Below are positions 10,575 to 21,356 of a stretch of 64,000 bases of DNA, in pieces; the first letter of the stretch is position 1, and every line of letters begins with the position of its first letter. The position numbers and the translations under genes were made by a program. The notes beneath the pieces were generated by a model. The model was not told the origin of the DNA and did not search any database. It saw only the letters and a list, made by a program, of their open reading frames with translations. The stretch comes from Marvania coccoides. Its lineage: Eukaryota > Chlorophyta > Trebouxiophyceae > Chlorellales > Chlorellaceae. The stretch lies in contig OY978099.1 of the NCBI GenBank assembly GCA_963854735.1, positions 1,302,001-1,366,000 on the forward strand, given 5' to 3'.

Positions 10575-11184
10575 ATGGATCCACTGGTCGTCTCCAACTG
10601 GGGACTTGTCGCGGCTCTGGCTGCCCCCCATCTCCTCTATTGCTTCATCTGGTTCTTCCCTAACCTGTGGCAGAAGCAATTCAATAAGGAGCCTGTGGAG
10701 ATTTTCGAGGGCGTCGCCTGGCTCCTGAAAGGCACGCTATCATTTTTAACCACTTTCATCTTTTTCTCATCACCAAACCAAAACCAACCCCATTCTTTGC
10801 CGCTGCGCAGGCATGCAGTTCTCCACCTTCTTCTACTGGTACATGTTGAGACATCAGGACGGCATCGACCTCCTCCTGGTCTCCCCCCTGCAGTGGCTGG
10901 CCTTCCTGACCCTCGCCATCGCCGGCCAGACCTTGAACATCAGCATCTTCCGCGCCATCGGCCACGCCGGCGTCTACTACGGCTTCAAGTTGGGCCACAC
11001 CATCCCCTGGGTCGACGGATTCCCCTTCAACGTGGTCCGCCACCCTCAGTACGTCGGCAGTGTGCTCACGGTGTGGAGCATGGCCGTTTTGCTGTGGAAC
11101 CAGGCCCCCTCAGGCCTGGGCCTCATCACGCTGTACTGGACGCTGTTGTACGTCATTACCGGGTGGATGGAGAGCTCGTTTTGA
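10575..11184 (+). CDS. PLMT: Phosphatidyl-N-methylethanolamine N-methyltransferase (phospholipid methyltransferase)
   Basis: Two exons, 10575-10731 and 10811-11184, 176 residues. The junction is a GC-AG intron (AAAG|GCACGC to GCGCAG|GC). No GT donor keeps the frame, and the joined codons read WLLKGMQFSTF. The product has about four membrane helices and the phospholipid-methyltransferase core: ISIFRAIGHAGVYYGFKLG, then PFNVVRHPQYVGSVLTVW, the 'RHP.Y.G' S-adenosylmethionine-binding signature, and a C-terminal 'GWMESSF'. Size and motifs match plant PLMT and yeast Opi3, ER membrane enzymes that carry out the later methylations from phosphatidyl-monomethylethanolamine to phosphatidylcholine. The C-terminal segment ends at the membrane face, as in the family. 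Confidence 0.9.
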
Positions 11185-11406
11185 GGGAGAAAAATACTTT
11201 GAGAGGAGCTGAAGAGGGAGAAAAAAATGACGATTTTTCACGAAATGTTTTCCTTTGCCCCCTTTTCGTCTGACAGTTATACTGATAAACTAGATTCACG
11301 CACTGCAAAGTCTTACTCAAGTGGTAGTAACTAAATATTAAACAAGTACAATTACTTTATGAAAAAAATTACCAAAGCCAGAGAAAAAGGCAAGTTTTTA
11401 TTTTAT

Positions 11407-13263
11407 TTACTCGGTCGTGGCGCCGTTAATCCACCTTCTCGCAGCTCTGCCCGTCTCCACCGCCGCCTGCGCGGCCGTCACCAGTGGCGCAGGCATGCGC
11501 CTGAGTAGCGCGGGGGGGGCAGAGTACAACGCCTTGCGCGCCAGCACCCCCAGCGTGCTCATCGGCAGCGCATCCTCTTCTGCCGCCATCATCTGCTGGA
11601 ACAGCTCGGTGGCACGGTCCCACCGCCGCCCACGCTCGCACACGTTCAACACCGACGCAAATATGTACGCGTTGGGGCGCATCCCCTCCTTCAGCATCTC
11701 GTCATACGCGTCCAGCGCCTCTTCCCATTTGCCGCCGCGCTCCAGCGCTGAGATGAGCGCGCCGTAGGTCACAATATCGCGCTGCACGCCCAGTCCCGCC
11801 ATCAGGTCCGCCACCTCCAGCGCCGGGCGCCACTGCCCGCACGAGCCCAGCGCCGCTATGAGGTGGTTGAAAGCAATGGTGTTTGGTCTGACGCCTCGCG
11901 TCTGAAACGCTTGGAAAAAGTCTACCGCGTCGCGCCACCGCCCCGCCCGCTCGCAGGCCGTAATCAACGCGGTTAGCGTGAAGACGTCTTCAGGGAGGCC
12001 TGCCTCCAGCATGCTGTCGTGCAGGGCCAGAGCCTCTTCGACTCGGCCTGCCTTGGCGCAAGCGGAGATCAAAGTGTTGAAAGTCACGGCGTTGGGGGGT
12101 TGCTGCCCCCTCTTTCGCATGGTTTGGAACACCTCTAAGGCGCGGTCGGGCTGGGAGCAGCGTTCGCAGGCGGAGATGAGGGCGTTGTAGCTCACAACGG
12201 TGGGCTCAACGCCCGCCCGGCGCATCGCAGCAAAAACCGCCCACGCGCGCTCCCAATCGCCGCCCTTTGCGCACGCTGCGATGGCTGCATTGTAGCACAC
12301 CACGTCCGCCGCCACCCCCGCTGCCTCCATGCCCCTAAATGCTGCGATGGATTCTTCCCACCGCCCCGACCGCTGTAATGTTGACATAAGCGTGGTGTAG
12401 TGCACAACATTGGGCATCACCCCCGCCCATTTCATCTCGTCAAACAGCCGCAGCGCGCGCCGCCAGGAGCCCGACCGCTGGCACGCCGTCAGCAGGGAGC
12501 TAAAGGTGAAGGCATCGGGGGCGCACTGCGCCCGCCGCATGTCATCCCTCACAGTCTTGAGCTTGGCCCAGTCGCCGCAGCTGCCCGCCACACCAATAGC
12601 GATGTTGAACGCCACCCGATCTGGGCGCACCCCGCTCGCCAGCGCGTCGTCGTACACCCTCAAAGCGGCCGCAGCGCCGCCGGGCCGCCGGGCATTCATT
12701 TTCATCACTTTAGTCCATAGAAGGACGGCTGCATAGTGGTCCTGAGGGCGCAGATCGCGGCGCAACATGCACCGGCACGCCGCCGCTGCGGTTTCGACCG
12801 CGCCCTGGCGGTCCAGGTAGGATAAAAGGCGGCGGAAATCCTCAAGAGTGACGCCACCGGACTTCAAAACGGCGTCCACCTGCTCGTCGGTGGTGGCCTG
12901 CAGCAGGTCGCGGGTCAGAGAGACGAGTCGGGGGTCCGCTGGGGAGCCTGGGACTGAAGGCACGGTGCGAGGGGCGTCTGTGGGGCGGCGGCACGGCCGA
13001 CGAAGCTTTAGTGCGGCGGCGGCGGTATTACTGGGTGGGGGGTTATTAGGGACGTTACTGCTGCTGCTGGTATTGCTGCTTGCTGAGGGGCTGGGGACTG
13101 CGGTGGTCAGCTCGGAGAGGGCTGAGCGTGGCTGGGTGGCCATGGCGCGCAAGCGGCGCTCATATCTTTGGCCAGCGGTGAAGGGCCGAGGACGGATGAG
13201 GCTCTGCCCCATGGGCGGCGCGGGATTAAGGGTATAGTGCATGATGCGATTCATGGTTTGCAT
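11407..13263 (-). CDS. Pentatricopeptide repeat protein (P class), organellar RNA factor
   Basis: Intronless, 618 residues. After an Arg-rich, low-acid N-terminus of about 100 residues (plausible organelle leader) come roughly a dozen 35-residue PPR units. Examples are VVSYNALISACERCSQPDRA, AVTFNTLISACAKAGRVEEA and DIVTYGALISALERGGKWEE. All units seem to be 35 residues long, with no L/S variants and no E or DYW tail, so it is P class, which usually stabilises, splices or promotes translation of specific chloroplast or mitochondrial transcripts. Position-5 and position-35 residues are mostly N/T and D/N/S, compatible with a readable RNA code. The target is unknown. Three in-frame Met codons near the start (13263, 13254, 13242) leave the exact start open. 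Confidence 0.88.
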   Translation of the reverse strand: MQTMNRIMHYTLNPAPPMGQSLIRPRPFTAGQRYERRLRAMATQPRSALSELTTAVPSPSASSNTSSSSNVPNNPPPSNTAAAALKLRRPCRRPTDAPRTVPSVPGSPADPRLVSLTRDLLQATTDEQVDAVLKSGGVTLEDFRRLLSYLDRQGAVETAAAACRCMLRRDLRPQDHYAAVLLWTKVMKMNARRPGGAAAALRVYDDALASGVRPDRVAFNIAIGVAGSCGDWAKLKTVRDDMRRAQCAPDAFTFSSLLTACQRSGSWRRALRLFDEMKWAGVMPNVVHYTTLMSTLQRSGRWEESIAAFRGMEAAGVAADVVCYNAAIAACAKGGDWERAWAVFAAMRRAGVEPTVVSYNALISACERCSQPDRALEVFQTMRKRGQQPPNAVTFNTLISACAKAGRVEEALALHDSMLEAGLPEDVFTLTALITACERAGRWRDAVDFFQAFQTRGVRPNTIAFNHLIAALGSCGQWRPALEVADLMAGLGVQRDIVTYGALISALERGGKWEEALDAYDEMLKEGMRPNAYIFASVLNVCERGRRWDRATELFQQMMAAEEDALPMSTLGVLARKALYSAPPALLRRMPAPLVTAAQAAVETGRAARRWINGATTE

Positions 13264-13510
13264 GGCCGAATTGTCCCGAAAAGCAGACGGGTTTGGGATC
13301 AGAATAATAAAGATTTTAAGATTTGCTTGTGGAAGAGACTTGCACTGCGAGAGAAACGGCAGCTACCATCGTGTTCATACGGTGAATATGCAATGAATTA
13401 ATAATAATTCAAACTGATCTGGGGATTATCTTCTGAGGACAAAAGTCTTTCGGAGGACCTGTCGACTTGGACCTCCTCTTTTTCTAATTTCATTATTGTG
13501 CAGTCTCACA
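13264..13510. promoter_or_regulatory. Shared divergent upstream region, PPR gene and ATG5
   Basis: 247 bp between opposed start codons. It contains a GTCTTTCGGAGGACCTGTCG stretch near 13444-13463. The role is inferred from position only. Confidence 0.35.
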
Positions 13511-14815
13511 ATGACTGGAGACACGTTGGATGCGGGCCACAGCCTCAGCGATGCGGCTTTGTTGTGGAAAATCAAGGCAAGCGAAATTAAATTCAAACAA
13601 AATTCGGCTTGCCAAGGTCCTTTTCAGCGCAGCAACCTCACCGAGAACAGTTTTGCTGCCCCAATTTCACGCAGATAACGATCAAGCTGACGCTGGCAGA
13701 GAGCGACGTGTCCTCTCTCGACGCCCCGGCCCCGCTGTACCTGCAGGCCCCTCGGCAGAGCTACCTCCACACCCTCGTGGCGCAGGCCAAGCCCATATGG
13801 CAGCACCTATTGCCTCCTGGCGAGCACACCCCATGGTTCTCCCACAAGGCCCTCCCATTGAAATGGTGAAAAATAAATAATAAAATTTTCAAAAATACCC
13901 CCAAAACTAACCATTTTAACCTTTTTTTGCAGGAATACCCCTGTTGGTGTGCTCTACGATTTGCTGGTCCCAGGGCACGACCAGGAGCCCTGGCCATTGA
14001 CCCTGCATTTCCGCGGCTTTCCGACAGAAACGCTGCCTGCGTTTGTTGGCAACTCCTCGCTGGAGGCCGCGTACATCAACTCTCTGAAGGAAGCGGCGTT
14101 CATCGTGTCGGGCACGGCCGGTTCCGTGATGAAAATGGTGCCAGCAGCGCGGCAAGAGCTGTGGGCAGCGGTGTCCAGCTGCAGATACGCTAAGTATGAC
14201 GAAATTCTGCTGTCGCTGGACCTTAAAACCAAGCCAAGAGGGTCTGTGCCTGTGCGGTTGTATGTCAGAGGCGACTCTGGCGGGTATTTGAGCAGCTACG
14301 AGGGCATTTTGCGGACTTCGCGGCCTGTGGCTGCTGCAGGCGGCGATGGCAAGCCAGTCACGCTGCGCGCCGCGCTGTTGCCGCTGCTTACCGACTGGCT
14401 GGACGCACGGTCGCGGGCGGCGGGGGGCGCTCCCGCTGCTGCTCCTGCAGGGGCGGAAGACGGCGATGAAGGGAATGCACCATCGGCGGTGGCGGAATCG
14501 GCAGAAGAGGATGGAGAAACAGAAAGAGAGGAGGACAGCAACGGCGATGCGGCTGGCTCAAAGGCGGCGAAAAAGAAGAAGAAGAAGAAGAAGAAGAAAT
14601 CGGCAGCGACAGTTGCGGCAGTTGCGGCAGTTGAACAAGAAAAAGAGAAAGAAAAGGAGGTTGAGTTGGTTGATGCGTGGGGGCAGTCGGTGCGGCATGC
14701 GTGGGTGGCAGGGGTGACGCCACCGCCTGATGCGCTGCTGGCGGACCTGCACCGCGACCTGCACTGCCCTGATTTGTTCTTGTACATTGTATTGCACACT
14801 GTAACGCGAACATAA
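13511..14815 (+). CDS. ATG5: Autophagy protein 5
   Basis: Three exons: 13511-13576, 13675-13865 and 13933-14815 (379 residues). Intron 1 is GC-AG (AAG|GCAAGC), intron 2 GT-AG. The joined N-terminus LLWKIKITIKLTLAESDV matches the 'vW.gkIp..ftLa..e' opening of Atg5. Further landmarks are PLYLQAPRQSYL (UFD-1), the split LKW-NTPVGVLYDLL, EPWPLTLHFRGFP, and INSLKEA with Lys at about 138. That Lys sits where the ATG12 acceptor Lys lies in the family (human K130). After GKPVTLRAALLPLLTDWL there is a long Ala/Glu-rich insert with a ten-residue poly-Lys run, then the second ubiquitin-like domain ends in CPDLFLYIVLH. Conjugated to ATG12 and bound to ATG16, it drives ATG8 lipidation at the phagophore. 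The insert is the main oddity. Confidence 0.92.
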
Positions 14816-15521
14816 GGGGCAAGCGCAAATTAAAATATCTAAAAGCTGTTCTAGGATGCAATTGCAAGCAGGAATTTTTGAAAAGTTTCATTCAAAAGCA
14901 AAAACAAAATGATTGGCGGTGAAAGCTTTCCACATACCGGCGTCTTGTGCCGCTAACCACCCCTGCCGCCCCTTCCCCTGCCTCTGCCGCCGCCGCCACC
15001 TCCCTGTTATTCGCCGGTTTGCGGATATAGATTAATGGATAAAAGTGGAATTACGTCATTATCGACAATTATTAATATTTCAAGCATATTTTCTAAGAAA
15101 ATATGAAAGAAATATGCCTTCTTTCATAGTTCTTTCATATTTCTAAGAAATATGCCAAAAGAATTGTGAAAAAAACGTGACTTTATCTAATTAAAACTGC
15201 CCCGAGTGAAATCGGGCAGCGAAATTATCGTCATTAATTCTTGAATGAGAGTTCCCAGCGGCACATTCGCCATCGCGCTCCTCAGACCTTTACCTCACCA
15301 AAGCCTTTTCTTTTTGGCAAGGCGATGTAGGCAAACAGGCGGGGGGCAGGCAGGGTGGGCATGTGAGCGGCTACTTCTTCGTAGCTTCCGTGGGTGGGAG
15401 GTCCGCTTGCGGAAACAGGCCTTGTGCAGCTTCCGAGAGACTTCTTCGCCGGCAGCGAGCGCGACTTCGTAAAAAGACGGCAGCGGAAGGGAAAGTATAC
15501 TCCGAAGGGAATGCATTGAAG
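14816..15521. other. Intergenic or 5' region with small palindromes
   Basis: AT-rich except for a GC-rich patch near 14960-15005. Two related hairpin-forming palindromes lie at 15085-15105 and 15136-15154. From 15245 the + strand has an ATG followed by a hydrophobic, Arg-containing peptide (MRVPSGTFAIALLRPLP) that could be the first exon of the next gene, but I cannot join it with confidence. Confidence 0.4.
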
Positions 15522-16066
15522 ATGAGGGCATTGATGGAACACAGAAGCTCGTGGTACCATTCGAACGAGCGGCTGGCGGACAAGTGGTGGAACGTGTTTG
15601 GGGCTGAGGAAAAGGTCAGCGAGCGGGAGCTGGAGTGGTGGAAAGACGTTGCGCTCGTGGTGAGAATAATTTTCTTTCTTTGCGTGCTGGGGTCACGTGG
15701 TCGCCTCAGGCTGACGACAAGAATGTCAGTCTCCTTTTTTCTTTCAAAAACCGCTCCTCCAAAGTTACTTTATTTTTTTTTTAGAATCTGAAATGCATTG
15801 TTGCTCTCTCGTTTATTTGATTGCTGTGGGGAGCCTTGAATAAAAATTAAACAGCACATTATTGGGTGCATTTGTTTTCATAGTTTACGACGGCTTACTT
15901 CTAATTTCCAAACACGCAGGGCTGGGTGAAGGCCAAAGGAGGTTTGCACGCAGCGCTGGCCGAGCAGGGTGTCCCCGAGGCGGTGAAGGTGGCAGCGCAC
16001 GCTGCCATGCAGAAAAGTAACGTCTGCGACGCATGGGACTCTGACTGCAGCTCTCGCTTGTCTTGA
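15522..16066 (+). CDS. Small unrecognised protein, start uncertain
   Basis: The last two exons seem sound. One ends at 15659 (GTG|GTGAGA) and the other runs 15920-16066 (CACGCAG|GGC), in phase 0. They join as KDVALVGWVKAKGGLHAAL, and the protein ends in CDAWDSDCSSRLS. From the ATG at 15522 this gives 94 residues, with Trp-rich SSWYHSNERLADKWWNVFG in the first part. The frame stays open to 15363, and an upstream exon from the ATG at 15245 is possible, which would add a leader-like N-terminus. I do not recognise the family. GC content, frame continuity and splice sites support a real gene. Confidence 0.4.
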
Positions 16067-16521
16067 AGTTTACTAAGGAAACTAATAAAGAATACGAAAC
16101 ATGTCTGCAACGGCATATCAGCAATAACGTCTCTCCTCCTGCTGCGCCGCTGTTTGTCGACTGTTCTATGCTGCCCAAGCTTATTTTGAAACCTTAAAAC
16201 ACGCATTTTTAATTAAAGCACGCAGTAAAGAACGCAATCACTTTTCGAAACGGTGTATTGTGTTCACCCCATGATGGTTGTCGCACCCAAGGCAACACCT
16301 ATATTTTCAAATACCTACATACCCAAGGCATCACCTATATTTTCAAATACCTACATTTACTCAATTTACGAGCTCCTGCTTTCTTCATGTTTTGGGGCGG
16401 TTGGAGGGAGTACTGAATCCGGCACTACCGCCCTGGAGGGCACTCCCCGTGCTATAGCCCTCCAGTGATAATTCAGTCTGGGGCGGTAGAACGTTCTCAT
16501 CCCGTTCCCCCGTCATTCACA
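16067..16521. other. Convergent intergenic region with a tandem repeat and a structured element
   Basis: This lies between the 3' ends of two convergent genes. It holds a 36-bp direct repeat (16285-16320 and 16321-16356, one mismatch) and a set of inverted repeats at 16412-16489. No coding signal. Confidence 0.5.
16285..16356. repeat. Two-copy 36-bp tandem repeat
   Basis: ACCCAAGGCA/TCACCTATATT... occurs twice back to back and differs only at the tenth or eleventh base (A against T). It is too short for a satellite, and function is unknown. Confidence 0.85.
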
Positions 16522-18850
16522 CTACAATCCAGAAGCAGCAGCTGCCCCTGCCGGCGCATCCCTCACCCTCCTCACCAGCAGCCTCACCAGGGCCAGCCTG
16601 GCCACAGCCGCCTGCGCAGCATCCTGTCCCTCTGATGCGTTCTCCTCTTCCAGCCACTCCAGCAGCTGCATCACCGCGCCCTCGGACACTTGGGACGCAT
16701 CTGCGGTGCCTATCACGCCCCACACGGCCCCTAGGCAGTGCTGCCGTTGCTTCCTTGGCAGCGCCGCCAATATTTCCACCGCCGAATCCAACTTGCTAGC
16801 CTTACCCGCTGTTGCTGCTGCTCCGCCAGTGCCAGACAAGAGCTCATGCACACGTAGCATGGCGTGGTGCGCGCTGCCAGGCGGGGAGGCTTCGAGCGCC
16901 TCCAGAGCCGCCGCCGCCGCTGCGCTATTGTAGCCACTCTCATCGCCGCTCCCTCCGCTCCATGCAGCCCGAACCAGGGGCTGCAGCGCCACATCAATGC
17001 GCTCCAAGTCGGTGATCCGCACCAGCCACGTCAGTGCTGCGCTCAAAAGCCCGCTTTGCCAGCTCACCACGCCCTGCATCCTCGCCACATCAGCGGACAG
17101 CCCCGGCAAGCCCTGCTCCTCGCACAGCTCCGCCGCGCGCAGCGCGGTTCCCCCGTCCGCCGCTTCCAGCGGCAGCCGCTCCACCAGCGATTGGAACGCG
17201 GCTCTGCCGTGCGTAGGGCACCACGCTAAGTAAGCGGCAGCCAGGGCCCATGTCGGGGCGTGTGGAGCCAGCGCTGCCGCATAATCCAGCAGGTAAAACT
17301 CCCCCTGGGTGGCCCCCAGGTGCGGCAGCTCCCGCCGCAGCGTGCCTTCGCCTGCAGGGTGCGCTGCCATGACCAGCGGGGCGTGAGCTAAAAAACGGTC
17401 GGAGGTGAGCTCGCTGCACGCGCGCATAGCCGTCTGCAGGTCCGCGTCGCACGCGGATTCTATAACCGCGGCCAGCACGTCGTGGTACTGGTTGGGAGGG
17501 GGCGCGGCTTGCAGGCAGTCGTGCAGCAGCTGCCGCAGCTCTGCTAACGAAGAAGCCTCCGGTCGGACGTGTAAAAGGCGGGCCACGAGGAGCTCTGCCC
17601 AGTTGGCGGCGGTGGAGACCACCGTGGCTTCGTCTCCAGACAGTATCTGCACGATTTGTTTGATGGCGGAGGAGGTTTCAGGGGAGACGGTGGCGCAGTG
17701 ATACCACAGAGAGGTGTCGGCCAGCAAAGTCCGGCACTGCCCCTGCCACGCCACCCTGCGTGCAGAATAACCGCCGGAAACAAATCAACGCATACAACTA
17801 CAAAACGAATTATTAAAAATAAATGAAGCTGACTATTTAATTGTGTAAATATCAAAAAATATGTTTCGATCGACAAATATTTTAAATTGGATTGCATGGG
17901 GAGCGAAATGATCTGGTTTCCACGATGCCACCCCCTAAAAAACTGTAAATATCGTACCTGTAGGCTAGACACTCCTGCAGGGAGTCGAATTCGCGCGCGG
18001 TTGCCCCAGCCGACGCCCCTCGGCCTTTTACCGATGGCATTCTCCGCAGCAGCAGTGTGGCAGCTTCCAGCACAGCCACCTGAGCGTCCACCTCGAGATC
18101 CGCCCCGTGACCGTCCCATTGCAGCCACGCGGAGTGCATTCCCAGCAGCTCCAGCGCCTCAGCAAGCCAGCCGAGCGCAACCAGGCGGCAGAGCGTTGAA
18201 AAGTAAGCAGGGTGGGCTTCAGGCAGCGCTGCCTGCTGCATTTCGGCGAGGAAGGCGCGCGGGAGGGGAGACGCTGCGGCGCCGTCAGAGAGAGCCACCG
18301 CATTGGCGCGCAGCCAGCAAGGGAGGTCAGGAATGGAGGCGGAGGCTTCCAACGCGAAAAGGCAGGCTAAATCCCATAAAGCGCGCTCCTTTGCGACGTC
18401 CAGCCCTTCCTGATCGGGCTCAAAAGCGCCCCCTTCCGTGCTGCCGCCTGTGGCGTCGAGAATGGCGCTTACTGCCTTGCTGAATGCGAGAATTGCCGCC
18501 CAGTGGTGCTGCGGCTGAACCAGCCCCCCGCGAGAGGTCTGTGCGAGCTCTCGCTGCAGCTCGACGAACTTTGCGGCGATGTCGTAGGAGATGCGGCGCT
18601 GGAGAGCCGGCAGCACGCCCCTGCAACGACATAAATTTGATGGGGCAATGTAGATTAAAACATGAGATGGTTGCGCGCATGCTGTTGATGATCTCGCAAC
18701 GCACCATTGAACACAGCTGACAGACGAGGTGTCATTAGCAGATGGTGCCGTGCCGCAGCAAAAGATCTCATTGCCCAGTCCCCAGCTAAAATGCAGCCGG
18801 GCGCCTGGTGCAGATGGCACCTGTGCAAGTACGTATTGTTGTTGATCCAT
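16522..18850 (-). CDS. NUP85: Nucleoporin Nup85
   Basis: Three exons, 18705-18850, 17958-18620 and 16522-17755, give 680 residues, close to the usual 650-730. Junctions join as CVQWGVLPALQ and ECLAYRVAWQGQC, both GT-AG. The N-terminus (LHFSWGLGNEIFCCG) resembles the beta strand by which Nup85 completes the Seh1 propeller in other eukaryotes. The rest is an alpha-solenoid. Family-like blocks include WQGQCRTLLADTSLWYHC, PTWALAAAYLAWCPTHGRAA followed by LVERLP, and a helix pair ending SWQSGLLSAALTWLVR. It belongs to the Y (Nup107-160) scaffold of the nuclear pore. Alanine-rich linkers in the last third are a local oddity. The call rests on solenoid landmarks, so it is good but not certain. Confidence 0.75.
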
Positions 18851-19105
18851 TCGTTAATTACTTCAAATAAAACTGTTTTGTTTGCAAAGGGAAGATTTTT
18901 ATCCCTGCCTTTCCCTCCCTTTTTTTTTTTTTTTTTGAAAATCGCACCGCCCCGGCGTAACGGCAGCATAGCTTAATATTAATTTTACAGTGTGTGTATG
19001 TATTGCGACTGATCATGCAGCAGCAGCCACATGCAATCGAATTAAATTTCAACTGAAAAAAATCCATCATTTTAAATAACTTTTTTGAAAACCAATTCGA
19101 CACCA
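18851..19105. promoter_or_regulatory. Shared divergent upstream region, NUP85 and the unknown 471-residue gene
   Basis: 255 bp between opposed ATGs. It contains a T16 run at about 18921-18936. The bidirectional promoter role is inferred from position. Confidence 0.35.
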
Positions 19106-21133
19106 ATGGAGCCAGAGTTTGACCCTTTCGGCGCGGAAGACATCAGCACCGCCCCGCTCCACCAGAACCAGCTGCAGTCGTGGTTTCTCAACTCACTCTT
19201 GGCCGGCCCGCATTTTGCCCACGGCCTGGGCCTGCCTGACCTGGGTTCGGCCACCGTCACCAAGCTGTCGGAATTTATCACATACATGCGCAGCGTGGTG
19301 CCTGCTGTCGCGAAGAAAGTGGAGCTGTTTCAGAAAGCCGACGCCATGGGCAACAAACCCATCAGAGCCATTGCCAAGCGGCTCTCGTTTCGGGCGTCTT
19401 CCGTCGATTTTTTCAGGTATTACGAGTCCCTCATTCCCTCAGGCAATGCCGTCCCCCGCATCTGGGCGTCCATGCCGATAGCGCCGCCTCCTTATGACAC
19501 TGACCCCCATTGCCAGCCCCTCATCGTGCACGTGGGAGACGTGCTGGAGGTAAACAGAGACGTTCTTATGTTTCAAATCCCCTAGGTTTCAGCTTTTTCA
19601 GGCCGTCTTCTTCTTGCTTGAATTGTTTTTTTTTTCCCTCACAAAAAATTAAATTAAATTTAAATATTTTGCGATTGCCTGCCCATTATTCACTTCAATT
19701 TTATTTTCCCGTGCAGATGAACGATGTGGACTCCTCTTACTTCGTGCTGTGCACCGAGATCGTGGACCCTCGCTCCTTCCACGGCACTTTTGCTGTGGCC
19801 TACGGCGTGCGGCTGTGGACGGCAGATGAGATCACAGCGCTGGGATTCCCGGGCGCAGGGGAGATCGCGGGGAAGCTGGGACAGCGCGAGCTTGCGCTGT
19901 CCAAATACAAAGACCTGGTGCGGCCTGCAACTATCATTCGGAAAGTGCGGCTGGTTCCGCACATTTGGGCCGATCCGGAGGAGCAGTCGGGGGCAGAGTA
20001 CTCGTTCAAGGTGAGGAAGGCAAAATATTAATTGGCAGCTGGGCTATTTTACCCAGTGTGGAGTGAAAAACGCAAGGAAGAGCAGTCCACGCCAATTTTT
20101 TTTCGTATAAATTGGAAATTATGCCATTTTTTATAAAGCAATTTCGGGCGGGGAACGATACTTGAAAAGCAGTTAATGAATTGCGTCTCAATATCTGCAG
20201 TTCTACTTTGACTACGAGAATTTGAGGATGTTCCCAGTGGACTTGCACCTCAGCGCCGACCCCTGGCGCCTGCTGAACTGGATGCGCACTCGCTACATGT
20301 GCAGCAACGGTGAGGAGGTACGGAGAACGTGGGACTTCGTGGTAGACCGCATCTACCACGCGTTTGTGGACCGCTGCTTGGCGGCCTGCCCGCAGATTGC
20401 AGAGCATGGGAAGCTGATGCGGCTGACCACCGTGGTCGACCGAGACTGGTTCCTGCTGCTGCCCAGCTCGGTGCTGAAGACGGCCAAGTACAGCGAGGAG
20501 CACGGAGGGAGCTTTGCGGTGAGTGAGAAAGAAAATTTTTTCATTAATTATTAATATGGTCACTTCAAATATATGAATTGTTATTATTTAGCTTAAATCC
20601 CTTTTAATTTAACCCCGTTTTAATAACACCATTACTTGATTATGGTTATGCAGGTCTGGGTGCGCACCTTGGAGGAGGCAGAGCTCATTCTGGGGCCCTC
20701 AAGCGAGCTGCCATCCACAGCCAACGGTGGGGCCTTTACCCCGGCAGCAGCAGCAGCAGACGACGACGACGACTCCCGCGCTGCCCGGCCCTACATCATC
20801 GTCCACCATGACTCTGAGTTCCCTGGCCGTGATCCCACCCAGCTGCTGGTGACGCTGCCCATCCAGCTGTGGTTTTGCCCTCGCAGAGAGGGCCACACCG
20901 ACATCCTGTGCTTCAAGGCCCACATGGAGAGGGTGCACGTGGGGCACGTGCTGTGGAGCACTCGAAACGTCATTCCTGAACCGCTGCAGTGAGTTTACAG
21001 TTTTCCGACTTGATTTTCTATTGAAGAGAGAATTCCTTCACTCAAAAAAAAAAAAATGTTATTGCTCCATCGTTTCATTATTTCCCCTTTTTTCCCCTTC
21101 TCCTACAGGGTTGGCGACATGACTGACTTGTGA
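19106..21133 (+). CDS. Unrecognised conserved-looking protein, five exons
   Basis: Exons are 19106-19549, 19717-20010, 20201-20518, 20654-20988 and 21109-21133 (471 residues). All introns are GT-AG, the first three in phase 0, the last in phase 2. The final exon encodes only seven residues plus stop (VGDMTDL, the V after a split Gln codon). The protein is globular, rich in aromatic residues, with no signal peptide or membrane helix. A short linker carries a poly-Ala and Asp run (AAAAADDDDD). Stretches such as RTYMCSN-like WMRTRYMCSNGEEVRRTWDF and VVDRDWFLLLPSSVL look like a well-packed domain. I do not recognise the family, and no catalytic motif stands out. It sits head to head with NUP85, which says nothing firm about its role. 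Confidence 0.75.
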
Positions 21134-21356
21134 GCTGCCGCCGCTGCTGTTGCCGATACCACGCAGCACTCGTACAATATTTGACTATGACAGACCTTTG
21201 AAAATAACAAGAGACTCGCTATTTGGTGGTGGTGGCTTACTTTATTACTTATGACCACTGCAAGACTAACACTTGCTGCTGTCCTTCCTTAAAGGTTGTT
21301 TTTCTTCAGCAATATTATTTCTTTGATAAAATTTTCACTCTGTGATCTATTGGTAA

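Noticed and set aside
16253..16468. ORF across the 36-bp tandem repeat
   Set aside because: The peptide repeats simply follow the DNA repeat, and it overlaps the structured element in a convergent intergenic region.
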